From Larix sibirica (lineage: Eukaryota; Streptophyta; Pinopsida; Pinales; Pinaceae): a DNA stretch of 10,693 nucleotides. Where the stretch lies: NCBI GenBank assembly GCA_004151065.3, contig NWUY0300020547.1:1-10693 (forward strand), written 5' to 3'. The position numbers and the translations under genes are program-made. This document shows positions 1-8,545 of the stretch, one piece after another. The notes under the pieces are model-generated. The model had not been told where the DNA came from, searched no databases, and saw only the letters and a list, made by a program, of their open reading frames with translations. Numbering within the stretch: the stretch's first letter is position 1; every line of letters begins with the position of its first letter.

Positions 1-44
1 ACAACATATAATAATAGTTTAGGTAGAAATGTCAAAACGGGGTG

Positions 45-770
45 TTACATCAATGAATGTATTTTGCATTCAATCAGTAAATATGTTTCCACGCCATGAA
101 CGAGAAGGAAAGGAGTAAATCCCATGGTAGTTTTCATTGAATTTAGGTAAGCAGCTAAAGTAGAAAAAAACATCAAGTGATAATTGGTTTTATTTTTGTT
201 TGTTGTCCTATGCAACATAGTTTTTAAAGCTTTGTTCACAACTTCAACCTAGTCATTGGATTGAGGAGAGGAAGGCAAAGCATTTTCTTGCCAAAAACCT
301 AACTTAGGGGTTAATTTTAACATCATGTAACTATAAATGAGATACATGATTCATGGTGGTTTCTCTAGGGACACCAAACTGAGTAATTATGTGATTGCAT
401 ATGAAAAACATCGTCATTAATTAAGATGGGCATGGCCTTGGCCCACTTGGTGAAGTAGTCAACGGTGATGATAATGCAATGGTGATCGTTCATAGATAAT
501 AGCTTACACATTATGAAATCAACTTCCCACTTTGCAAAGGGGGAGACAATAGCTACTGGGTGAAGAGGATCAATGGAAGATCCTAAAAACATGACAAGGG
601 TGGCACTTTTGGACTACTTTAATGCAATATTTGAAGATGGAGGGCCAAAAGTAACCCACAGATGTAATTTTCTGGGTTGCTTCCATTCTGAAAAGATGAC
701 CACCACATGCTCTAGGGTGGCAATTATTTAAAACCTTCTTAGCTTCCTCATGAATTAAACAATGACACAA
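45..770 (-). pseudogene. Integrase (zinc finger plus catalytic core), frameshifted remnant
   Basis: This is the DNA-integrating enzyme of the gypsy element. Three frame segments make it up. Segment 770-570 holds the zinc-binding part: His in HEEA (about 750-752), CGGH, then KCHPC, followed by the GYFWPSIF signature. Segment 592-365 holds the core start, with the first catalytic Asp in KWEVDF (518-520) and the VDYFTKWA motif. After a further frame change, FGVP is followed by a position where the second catalytic Asp is expected and Asn is found (349-351). Stops follow, then segment 239-45 resumes just after VEVVNK, whose Glu (243-245) would be the third catalytic residue. The TGFTPF motif and an IEC motif close the recognisable part. 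Frame changes occur near 595, near 395 and between 350 and 245. Non-functional. Confidence 0.88.
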
Positions 771-1687
771 GATAAAATAGATTCCTCAACAATACAAAGT
801 GCCTTCGATACTTAGAAATTTCTTGGCTTGATGGATAATCTATCGACGTTCATCATGCCATAAATAAGAGGGACACCACTCATGAGTTTGAATATGTACT
901 AAGATATCTCCACACCAAGCATCCAAATAGGCAATGAGGAATAAAGTATCACCGATCAAGAACTCGTCAACAACAATATTCTCATTATCTCTAAGTAAAT
1001 TACACATTATCTCAACAAAGGCTAAGGACTCATTGGATTTGGATGCAACAAACTCTAAATCAAACTCTTGAGGATGACAATCCATTTTGAATATTTGCCC
1101 CCAAATATGCATCGGATTAGAATATGTTGCATAGGATTGGACTCTACCAAAACAAGCATGCATCTAAGAAGAATGTAATGTCCAAGTATTTGGACGACAT
1201 GCACTTCCACCAATGCCAATTTATTAATGTGGGAATATCTCAACTCAATACCCACAAGTCTCTTACTTAGGTATTAGATCACATGTTCTTGTTGCAATTC
1301 GTCTTCTTGGATCAAGACTATGCTAATGGTTGAATTTGTAACTACGAGGTATAACAGAAAATCATTTGTGTAATCCAAAGGATGTAACAAGGGAATAGAC
1401 ACCATAGAATTTTTCAAGGCATCAAAGGAATTTTGGGCTTGATCATCCCAAATAAATGACACCCCTTATCTCAACAGACACATAAAGCCTTTCACAATTA
1501 TTAAATAGTTACCTATGAACATTCACAAGAAGTTTGCTTTCCCTTGCAAATTTTGAAGTTTTCTAATCATATGACAGGGAGGCAATTGAACTATCGCTTC
1601 CACCTTGAATTCATCAACCATGATCCCATGCTTGAACACAATGAACCGAAGAAGGAGCCTCATATAGGACTAGATTGGGTCAAGCAT
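771..1687 (-). pseudogene. Reverse transcriptase C-terminus, RNase H and RNase H-integrase linker, broken
   Basis: Reading leftward, about 1675-1560 encodes the end of reverse transcriptase, with FIVFKHGI, KVEAIVQLPP and LQNLQGKANFL, the usual lead into RNase H. A stop interrupts it near 1540. RNase H follows at 1462-1274, with FIWDDQAQNSFDALK and a LLYL strand, ending in EHVI before a stop. The position after LLYL, normally an acidic catalytic site in gypsy RNase H, reads Val-Val. Segment 1255-1055 continues with IELRYSHINKLALVEVHVVQ and GGKYSKWIVIL. A one-base frame change near 1070 leads into segment 1163-840, with QEFDLEFVASKS and a DERR motif, which links directly to integrase. The polymerase active-site YxDD region is absent, removed by the deletion just upstream. 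Confidence 0.85.
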
Positions 1688-1690
1688 CAA
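1655..1690 (-). other. Internal deletion junction joining Gag/protease linker to reverse transcriptase tail
   Basis: On the minus strand, translation to the right of this point reads GGIEPTNSRILMLD, which belongs to the Gag-protease linker of this type of element. To the left, in the same frame, it reads LLLRFIVFKHGI, which belongs near the end of reverse transcriptase. A single TAG codon lies at the join. The aspartic protease motif and the polymerase palm are therefore missing, and both sides stay recognisable up to within about ten codons of the junction. The exact breakpoint cannot be fixed without an intact relative. Confidence 0.65.
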
Positions 1691-2290
1691 TATACGAGAA
1701 TTTGTAGGCTCGATTCCACCAATGACCTTCAACAATGCTTGTTGCTATAGTGGGAAACTTTGTAGTAGTTATAGGGATGAGATTTTGAAAGGGACCTAAG
1801 CAAGATCTTCGACTATACTATAGTTTTGAGTTGCTCATGCATTGGGATTATGTGTTGATTGATGCAAGGATCATTTAGGAAGTTTAGGCATTATGTCATA
1901 AGGTGGTTTCTCAATAGGGAGAGAACCACTAGGTTAAGGCAGAGAAGACTCAATCTCTGAACATCCAACATTGGGCTTGTTGTGAGTTCAAGCATGAGTT
2001 TGAAGGTTTACATCTTACTCACACATGAAGATGTTGGTAGTTGAGGTATTGCACTCATGTGGGGTGGTGCCCTGATTGCCCCCTTACAATGGTGCAAGAT
2101 TTGTGACAACCATATGTTGATACTGAGAAGGAAAATGATGAGTGAGGACGATGAGATGTTGTATAACCCCCCATTGGTTCAAGTAATGATGAACCTCATC
2201 CAACTTAGTACATTCACAGGTAGGGTGGTCTTCGACATAAATTGTACATGGAAACTTTAATTTTTTATTTTCTTTTTTACCTCCAACATT
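1688..2290 (-). pseudogene. Gag C-terminal tail with damaged zinc-knuckle-like motif and protease linker
   Basis: The tail starts with KFPCTIYVEDHPTCEC (about 2255-2210), a nucleic-acid-binding finger of the pattern C-x2-C-x3-H-x4-C. The second cysteine has become Tyr, so metal binding would probably be lost. It continues with a proline- and asparagine-containing stretch, a stop near 2090, then SLP, IEKPPYDIMPKLPK and NYSIVEDLA, which lead toward the protease domain in this family. Several in-frame stops interrupt it (near 2090, 2015, 1990, 1870 and 1790). The reading frame changes near 2290 relative to the upstream Gag segment (2505-2257), which ends in a lysine-rich run. Protease itself is absent. 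Confidence 0.75.
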
Positions 2291-3135
2291 GACATTATAT
2301 TTTTTGGTTTCCCCATCCTTAACATTATAATTATTTTTCTTTCCTTCGCATTGGTGTTATCTTTATGAACAATTGATTGAACATAAATAATATTTGAGGT
2401 TTGTGCTGAGGTTGCAACATTTTGGGTTGGTTGATTAGTCGTGGGCATATGAATGGAAGCTTGTCCCATTTGTATGATCAAATAGTCAATGAAATTATGA
2501 CTCACAAATCCAATGGCACCACTAGCATGTAATCTTGGAGCAATTTTTGAAACATAAGATGAAGATCGAGGTGCATGAGGTATTATATCATATAGCGTGT
2601 TGGATTATGAATAAATTAAATCAAACTATTGTGCATGTAAAATAACTTGCTTTTCTTTAAGGTCCCCTTACATCGCTAGATCTTCGGCTATGTTAGGCAA
2701 TAACAATTTCTCGAACCAATCTGCAAGGCATTGTTCTGGGATCTTGGCTTGAATGAGCCTTTGTCAGCACCTCCACTCATAGATATGATGGGATATATGA
2801 ATATAGGTGGACTAATGAAGTGAAGTTAACAATTCCATTCACGTTTTGTAACGAATTGGTAAACGAAAATTTGTTAGAAAAGACATTGATAAACAACCAA
2901 AATTGGAAAAATAAGTGCCAGTTAATTCAACATGCCATTTGGAGGCATTATTAATCAAAGTATTACAAAAAATACGCAACCAAATGCTATCATCAATTAG
3001 AGAATTTGACAAGAACCAAATATGAAAATTCATTACATGTGTGGATGGATCCTCTATAGATCAACCATCGAACTTGGGAATATCATATGGTTGCAGCTTA
3101 ATCGAGATGACTGGCCTTGTTGGATGATGGCAGAT
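2291..3135 (-). pseudogene. Gag core (retrotransposon capsid domain), degenerate
   Basis: This is the conserved capsid part of Gag, the protein that would form the particle around the element's RNA. About 3100-3045 reads IKLQPYDIPKFDG and SIEDPSTHVMNFH, the usual entry to the domain. Segment 3033-2839 continues with SIWLRIFCNTLINNASKWHV, FSNFGCLSMSFLTNF and LPIRY, matching the helical capsid pattern. Further left, AKIPEQCLADWFEKLLLPNIAEDLAM (about 2745-2670), then HAPRSSSYVSKIAPR and SHNFIDYLI, complete the domain and enter a Thr/Asn/Gln-rich tail (about 2440-2380). Stops near 3065, 2670, 2630 and 2610 and frame changes near 2830 and 2290 break it. No intact start can be assigned. Confidence 0.8.
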
Positions 3136-4147
3136 AGCATCATTTGTTAGCTACAACATATCTAGCAAGTTCAAAATCACTAAAAATGGCAATAACAAAT
3201 GAGTATATATGAGAGTGTTATTTAAGGAAACTCCTTGCCAACCTATAGGTACAACGCTACCTTGGACATAAATACCCTTGGGACCAGAACACCCCCTTCG
3301 AATTGACTACACCCAAGAACCCCTTGATTACCTAAGATATTACTTGCTCCCTGGATATTATTGTTTCCAAGTGTATTACTACTACCTAGGATATTTCCAA
3401 TATTTACAAGAGGGGTGGCATTAGGAAGAATACTCAATCCATAAGGGAATTGTATGTTTGGAACTATGGATCCACCTATGGGTATATCAGATGTCGGTGT
3501 AAACCCACTTCCTACTTAAGGCATATAAGTGTTATCTCCTCTAAGGGAGAAGTTCGACCTGGGCACCATAGTACTTGTGGTGGGTATTCCAACACTAATA
3601 TGGCCTTGGATTAGAATGTGTGAGCTAACAAATGACATCTAGAACAAAGAGACACCAGGAACTCTTGGCATGTGGGTGGAGGGACTTGTTTCACTAAATT
3701 TTGGTATGAAAGGAGCATTAATGCTCCACCTAAAGACACTAGGTGTAGTGGAAGTAGCGCACCCCTGTTGAGACGAACCACTGGTTCCAAACATATTGTG
3801 TTGTATGTTACAAAGAAATTCAAATGGATCCGTGGGTAAAGGTACACCCAGCTATATCAAGACAAGATCGTTAGGTCAAGTTAAGGGAGGATCATAATGG
3901 GTCGGGATATGATTGTCAATGACTTTAATTTTAGGATGGCCTAAATCTTTTGATTGGTTTTGTGCAGTATCTATTTACGTAGGTAAAGTTTTCTAGGGAT
4001 CTCCCATTCAATGTGTCAATGTGCTTTTCCTTTATTTGTGTCATGGTTATTTAGTTGTCTGTGAGTCAAAGGTGGTTCCACACTCTTGGTAGGAGACCCT
4101 CTCAACCGTTGAGACTAATGGGTCACATAAGTAGCTGCTTTTGCTCA
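3136..4147 (-). pseudogene. Gag N-terminal low-complexity region, degenerate
   Basis: This stretch sits upstream of the capsid domain and is rich in Gly, Asn, Pro, Ser and Thr. About 3440-3300 encodes repeats of the type NILG, NTLG and NIQG, a short amino-acid repeat typical of flexible Gag N-termini. Farther right, minus-strand translation gives LGHPKIKVIDNHIPTHYDPP (about 3950-3880), resembling the conserved motif that precedes Gag low-complexity regions in this family. A possible start is the ATG at 4147-4145 (MSKSSYLCDPLV), but that frame closes after about 33 codons. Stops are frequent, and the exact N-terminus is inference. Confidence 0.55.
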
Positions 4148-5625
4148 TTTTAAGTTTGACCAAATTTATCTCCTAAACAAGAACAAACAAACCTAAGGCC
4201 TCTTAAAACATAAATCATTAAGAAGCAATCACCTATGCTATAAATGTATAAGCAACAACAAGCAAATAAAACACGAAACCTTCGATGATAAGCACGAGAG
4301 TATCAAGGTAAGAATGCTAAAGTTACAATAAATCTCATGTAACAATCACCTAAGATGCATGTACTTTTGTGAAGGTAAGCACCCTACAAAGGAGCTAAAA
4401 CATATGTTATATGTTTGCCTCAAATACCGCAAGCACTTCCCTTTTGCAGTCACCTATGTGAAACCTAACAAAATTCACTAAGGTTACCACTTCCCAAATT
4501 AACAGTTGTGGATCATGTGTCCACATATGGATAGGGGATGTAGGATACATTCGCTAGACCTGAAACTCTAAGAGAATTGGTGTCACCTTGAGGACTTGCC
4601 AATTTTATCAAAGCTCTTTTACACAAATAACCCAGTAGACGAGCAAGAGGGGATAATCTCTCCACTTGCCTAGATTGGCATAGTGCTTGACACACATATA
4701 ATATGTTCTTTCTTGACAAATGTTATTTGATACTAATGGATTTTAACACTCTTCAGTATAAGCCAATTAAGTTTCCATGGCCTTGGAGTATTTACTCTCC
4801 ACCATGCACCAAGGCTCTACAACATATGCTTGTTTGCTTGCTATAAAAACAAAAATGGTTTCTTTTAATTTGTGTTATTACGTAAGGCATGGAGTGTAAC
4901 TTGTTTGGTGTATGAGTTGATTGAATGCTTTGTTGAAATGATAAAGACAATTAAAATACAAAAATGAGAATGCACTTTACTTTTATTTCTATGAAGCAAG
5001 GCCAAAATTTTCAAAGCCCGTGAAAAGAGAAGAAGATCTCATACTTTTTTCTTTTCTAAAGTGTAATACAAAAACAATGATCTTAAATCCCAAAGAGATT
5101 TTTTTTATCAATAATCAAGAAGATGACAAACCCAAATTCACATGCAAACTATTTTCAAATGCTCTTTCAAGCTAACTATTCTAATCTAACAAATAAAACC
5201 AAAAAATGAATATGCAAGAATTCAAAAAGAATTTTTTACTCTTAATCTATGCAATAATAGATACAAACATAAATGTTTAGAATTTGGATTAAGCAAATGG
5301 CAATTTTAAGCATCAACGCACCACATGCAATCAATTTCTAGATTGAAAAATGCAAACAAATTAGGTTTTAATCAGGTGCTCACTGTTGTTCTATGGAAGA
5401 AATACATTTGGTCGTGGATGTTCTTAATAAGAACCATGGTTGATCATGTTTGTTGGTTATAACATGCATGAGTGATGAGAAAAAAAAAAGATTAAACATC
5501 TCATATCTTAATATTTATTTAGTCCAGGTTAATTTTGTTGTGTCTTAGGCAACATACAAGAGGCACTACAACTTTTAAAATAACAAACAAAGCAAAAATA
5601 AACCCAATACCCAACGATGATTATG
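4148..5625 (-). other. Untranslated leader between primer binding site and gag
   Basis: About 1.5 kb separates the primer site from gag. It is AT-rich and mostly closed by stops in all frames. A 68-codon minus-strand frame at 4719-4513 is the only notable open stretch; it has no domain I recognise. The motif CAATCACCTA occurs at 4226 and 4343, and CAGTCACCTA at 4447, about 105-117 bp apart, which may be a very degenerate repeat. Long leaders are known in several plant gypsy lineages, so the length alone is not unusual. Confidence 0.5.
5420..5434. repeat. 15-bp palindrome, sister of the site at 6539
   Basis: GTTCTTAATAAGAAC has 7-base arms pairing exactly around one base. It is preceded by GGTCGTGG and followed by CATGG, paralleling the 6532-6560 site, which is followed by AATGA. 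It sits in the gypsy leader close to the primer site, whereas its sister sits in the putative LTR. Confidence 0.45.
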
Positions 5626-5652
5626 GATAAACCATCCCCAGTATGGTCACCA
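5626..5652 (-). promoter_or_regulatory. Probable tRNA primer binding site of the gypsy element
   Basis: The minus strand reads TGGTGACCATAC followed by TGGGGATGG. Plant gypsy elements often carry a TGGCGAC...CTGGGGA block at this place, complementary to a tRNA 3' end, where it primes first-strand synthesis. The site differs from that pattern at a few bases, as expected for an old copy. It lies upstream of gag in the right orientation, which supports an LTR end immediately to its right. Confidence 0.55.
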
Positions 5653-6375
5653 ATCCTGTTGTTCTAGGAATCCCCCTAATATTCCTAGGTTGATTCTCCG
5701 AAGAGTGGTTCAAGCTCTCCAATAATCGAGAGTGCAAATTTCCATTTTCTCCCCTTAAATCTACATGCAAATCATACATCTAAGCATAAGAGAGGAAGAA
5801 AGAGGAATAACTTGCTTCCCTCGGTCGTTTAATGCTCCAAAGTGTGACGGTTCTTTTCCTTATTGTTGCAACGATGTACCTGTACTTGTGCACATATCAA
5901 ACAAATACCTTTCTCAAATCTTTTGCACATTAATAACAAACATGTATACAAATTTAAGCCACTTCAAGTAAAATAATGCTCATCCAAATAACACAATTAT
6001 ACAAGTGACAAATATTTGGTGGGGGGAGAGGAATATCAATCTTATTAATATGAAAAGGAAAGATTACAACAACTTGAATATTTGTTTTTTATTATTGTGT
6101 CTCCTTAACCAGAGCTCTTGATTCTCTGTCCTTAGCCACATGCTTTAATCATTTGTTGATGGCAATATATGGTTTTTTGGTGTCGCATGAAGGAACCAAT
6201 CTAGTGATCCTTTGATTTCCACTCAAGCTCCCTATGCTTCTAAAGAAGTAGGTTGATAACTTCATCTCGACAATGAAGACGTGGGCTTTGGACTGCTTTC
6301 ACTCTCTATAAATTCTCTCAATCCTTGGTGGCTTGATATCACTTTCTCTATCTCCAACTCTTAGCTGTTGATCTT

Positions 6376-6385
6376 CCATTTATAG
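6376..6385 (-). promoter_or_regulatory. TATA-like box in the putative gypsy LTR
   Basis: The minus strand reads CTATAAATGG, a good plant TATA box, followed downstream by a purine-rich stretch (GGAGATAGAGAAAG, about 6338-6351) like many LTR leaders. It would start transcription roughly 30 bases further left. It competes with a second TATA-like box about 110 bp upstream, and neither is proven. Confidence 0.35.
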
Positions 6386-6485
6386 CTAGGAAGGTGACAA
6401 GATCAAAGTCACGTGCACAAATACCATCCATGCATGATCAACATTCATGACTTTCCTGATTCCCAATCTTTCTTCCTTGATTCGA

Positions 6486-6498
6486 GGCTTTATATATG
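6486..6498 (-). promoter_or_regulatory. Second TATA-like box with upstream direct repeats
   Basis: The minus strand reads CATATATAAAGCC. Immediately upstream on that strand lie two near-identical 13-mers (plus strand GGTTGTGGTTCTT at 6500-6512 and GGTCGTGGTTCTT at 6532-6544), 32 bp apart from start to start. Short direct repeats just upstream of a TATA box are common in LTR enhancers. Functional assignment is inference. Confidence 0.35.
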
Positions 6499-6538
6499 TG
6501 GTTGTGGTTCTTGTACATGACAGTTACCGTCGGTCGTG

Positions 6539-6556
6539 GTTCTTCTTTAGAAGAAC
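6539..6556. repeat. 18-bp palindrome with related motif at 5420
   Basis: GTTCTTCTTTAGAAGAAC has 8-base arms that pair exactly around a TT centre. It follows GGTCGTGG directly, overlapping its end. A related site lies about 1.1 kb away: GGTCGTGG at 5410-5417, followed by the palindrome GTTCTTAATAAGAAC at 5420-5434. The spacing within each half differs from a canonical heat-shock element. Confidence 0.5.
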
Positions 6557-6960
6557 AATGAAGCTTGTGCTTTTCTTCAAGGAAATGTGTGACCAGATAT
6601 ATATAATCATGTAAACAATTTACCTAGAGCTTGTCGTCTTCACATGTTTCATTTATTTTGACTAGGAGTATCATATATTTGTGTTCCTCGTATCAAGGTT
6701 GTGAAATATTTGTATAACATAAGAAGAACTACATCCTTACTTATAGCTAAGTAGAAAACTCTAATCATAATCCCATGCTAACTACCTAGTGGACCTTTTT
6801 TAACGAGGCCACACTACATATATTTTATACTAACTAAAATAGTGGGCCTTGTTTAATAATAACATATTGTACCTAGTCCACCTTATATTGAATGACCTAT
6901 ATTCTTATCACTCTAATGGACCTTTTGCCCCCCATTACATCCCAAGGGAGGATCTCGACA

Positions 6961-7159
6961 CCAAAATATGCTTATATTGTCTATTAATATTTTTCTCAAT
7001 TCTATACTTATAGTTAAGTTAGTGATGAAGGTGAACTCTACGCTACTTGTATGAATTAACTTCCTCTGAGTTGTTATTCTCATACACAAAATTAACTTAA
7101 GTGACCCTCTTGAATCTAACCATCATCACTTTTGTCTTATCAATATTTACTAACATATA
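6961..7159. other. Spacer between the two elements
   Basis: This AT-rich stretch has no open frame, tRNA, repeat or motif I can recognise. It could be older host DNA or the worn end of either neighbouring element. If the copia-like element is intact at its left end, its target-site duplication would lie within the last five bases or so before 7160. Confidence 0.4.
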
Positions 7160-7364
7160 TGTTGGGAATTAGAGCAGCGTAGCTACAAAACATTCTCGCA
7201 CAATATCACAACAACATACCATAAGAACACAAGACATATTGAAACCTCACATTGTATTGATATCAACACTACATTTCTCTCATCTTACAATAGAGTCCAA
7301 TGATATCCCTTATATAAGAATAGGTGACCATAACAACCGTGTCATACTATAAATGTTTATTCAA
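7160..7364 (-). repeat. Left (3') LTR, minimal R-U5 portion
   Basis: This stretch aligns base for base, without gaps, with 10489-10693. My hand count gives about 32 mismatches in 205, or about 84% identity. The LTR end is TGTTGGG at 7160. Because the partner copy is cut by the window edge, the true LTR probably continues rightward past 7364, and its other end cannot be located. The divergence implies an old insertion. Confidence 0.75.
7308..7316 (-). promoter_or_regulatory. LTR TATA box
   Basis: The minus strand reads TATATAAGG, about 150 bp before the LTR end. That spacing fits a U3 promoter followed by short R and U5 parts. In the right-hand LTR the equivalent positions read TTAAATAAGAG, so the box is weakened there. 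Confidence 0.45.
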
Positions 7365-7771
7365 ACACATGCATAACTATCTCCATAATATCTTCCATGA
7401 ATATTTCTTTAAATCTCTCTGTTGATTCGATGAGATCCTCATCCCTAACATTCCTCCTAGTCTTCATCTTCAATTCATAAGTAGACTTTTGTTGCATTGT
7501 CTATTTCATTAACATATTATATTGTTTCATCACGCATCACAAGTATGAATTATTCCTTCGTACTCCTCGCTATTAAATACTTATGATTCAATCTAGATGT
7601 CTGAGTTGTATCTGCTTTCATTCTTTTGTACTTTAAATCATATCTAGTCTTCTTCATCTCCATACGCATCTTCATCTATCATTACCTTCTTGTATCCTAC
7701 ACGAGATGCACCATTCTTTGATACGTCTGGATCTCAAGTCAATTATCTGGACTGCTTCATATTCATATCAA
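7365..7771. other. Gene-free stretch, probably rest of the left LTR (U3)
   Basis: I see no coding frame, RNA gene or repeat here. It is pyrimidine-rich on the plus strand, with many CTTCATC-like runs. Its position next to the R-U5 portion suggests LTR U3 sequence, but no second copy is available for comparison. Confidence 0.35.
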
Positions 7772-7949
7772 GGGTTTCTTTGGATGACCCTCAACCATCT
7801 CATGGGTTTCCTTTCACTTTCCCTCAACCAATACATCATATCTAGGGTTTTCCTTGGCTTAACCATAACCATACAACATATCCATGGTTTTTTTGGCTTA
7901 CCTATAACCATTACAAGTGTTTTCTGGATTACCATGAACCATTGCAAGA
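7772..7949. repeat. Five degenerate tandem repeats, units of about 31-41 bp
   Basis: Plus-strand units begin at 7772, 7804, 7845, 7886 and 7919. Each opens with GGGTTT or a close variant, continues with CTTTGGATTACC-like sequence and ends with AACCAT or AACCA. Unit lengths are about 32, 41, 41, 33 and 31 bp. On the minus strand three of them would encode the related peptides GHPKK, GKPKK and GNPEN, so the array might be a worn coding repeat continuing from the coiled-coil remnant to its right. It may equally be a non-coding minisatellite. Confidence 0.6.
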
Positions 7950-7999
7950 AAAAGACTCATGATTTAATTTACTCAAAGAAAAAACAAACAAACAACTCT

Positions 8000-8527
8000 T
8001 CATTTAACATGTGTCTCTTTAATATCAGGTTCACCTTCATAAATATCACCATGATCATCATCTTCAATTTGAGTTTCACCTCAAGAGATATCACCAGGAT
8101 CATTTTTCTTAGTCTCATAGCATGAGAGAGACACATGTACATAATCATTATTAGCATCAACCAAATTATTGTTATCACATGAACTATCAAGCTTTTGAAA
8201 CAAATATCTTGTGTCACAATTTGCATTATAGATTATTTTTTCCTGGTTCAAATATTTCACTTCGTTTTCCAGTGCCAACAACACATTTTCCTTTGCCAAT
8301 AACTCTTGTTGCAATGATTTAGTCATTTCATTTTTATTATCATTAAGTTTCAAGAGCTCATTTACCCATTGTTCTAGTGATGGCAACTTTTCTTCTATTT
8401 TACTTATGTGTTTTTTAGTGCAATCAACAAATTCTTGAAAGAATTTGCCCTTTATTGAATTATTTTGTTTATGTAACCTAACAATTTCTTGGAGAGTAGT
8501 GTCAAGATCTTGTTGAAGTAGTTCAAT
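8000..8527 (-). pseudogene. Coiled-coil protein remnant with an acidic 15-codon duplication
   Basis: The minus strand is open for 148 codons from 8527 to the TGA at 8081-8083, then in the same frame to a second stop at 8000. No start codon appears before Met at 8386; the frame is preceded by a stop at 8528-8530. The first 100 or so residues have heptad-like spacing of Leu and Ile (for example IELLQQDLDTTLQEIVRL and ENVLLALENEVKYLNQ), typical of a coiled coil. The C-terminal part is acidic, with two tandem 15-codon units, DPGDIS and DHGDIY followed by GE. The TGA interrupts the first unit where the second has Glu, so it looks like a premature stop. I do not recognise the protein. It may be a captured host fragment or the coiled-coil tail after a copia Gag. 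Confidence 0.5.
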
Positions 8528-8545
8528 TTATTGATTAGCATGTTA

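Larger units (their letters stand above)
45..6960 (-). mobile_element. Degenerate Ty3/gypsy LTR retrotransposon, 3'-truncated
   Basis: Translations of the minus strand give, in transcription order from high to low coordinates, Gag, the tail of reverse transcriptase, RNase H, an integrase zinc finger and an integrase core. Integrase after RNase H is the Ty3/gypsy order. A tRNA-primer-like site and a TATA-containing region that could be the 5' LTR lie upstream of gag. Protease and most of reverse transcriptase are missing. Every domain carries frameshifts or stops, so this copy cannot encode a working polyprotein. No chromodomain is seen because the sequence stops being alignable at about 45. 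The left end is where integrase similarity ends; the right end is a guess based on a CA dinucleotide. The superfamily call is firm, the lineage is not established. Confidence 0.85.
5653..6960 (-). repeat. Probable 5' LTR of the gypsy element
   Basis: The left boundary follows from the adjacent primer site. The right boundary is placed at CTCGACA (6954-6960), because an LTR would begin TG on the minus strand there (TGTCGAGATCC), but this is a guess. The stretch has no long reading frame and contains two minus-strand TATA-like boxes (6376-6385 and 6486-6498), which suits a U3 promoter. There is no second copy in the window to prove it. The length of about 1.3 kb is within the range of plant gypsy LTRs. 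Confidence 0.4.

Noticed and set aside
38-49. Start of the gypsy element's own 3' LTR
   Set aside because: No copy of this sequence exists near the 5' side (5653-6960), so the two cannot be shown to be the same LTR.
1544-1750. Plus-strand 68-codon frame
   Set aside because: It lies opposite the reverse transcriptase tail, whose minus-strand translation is clearly the meaningful one.
2057-2260. Plus-strand 67-codon frame
   Set aside because: It is the antisense of the Gag zinc-knuckle-like segment and shows no protein features of its own.
5765-5971. Plus-strand 68-codon frame in the putative LTR
   Set aside because: No domain, no repeat of the pattern elsewhere, and it lies against the element's orientation.
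6016-6036. G-rich run GGTGGGGGGAGAGG as a polypurine tract or G-quadruplex
   Set aside because: It is a single G run, not four spaced ones. It is on the wrong strand for a minus-oriented element and has no LTR start next to it.
7706-8125. Plus-strand 139-codon frame, the longest open frame with a start codon
   Set aside because: It crosses the tandem array and the antisense of the coiled-coil remnant. Its composition (Ile, Phe, Thr, Ser and Asn rich, no domain) is what antisense of such sequence gives.
7969-8226. Minus-strand 85-codon frame rich in Met, Ile and Val
   Set aside because: It overlaps the coiled-coil frame in another phase. The hydrophobic look comes from shifting GATGAT-like codons.
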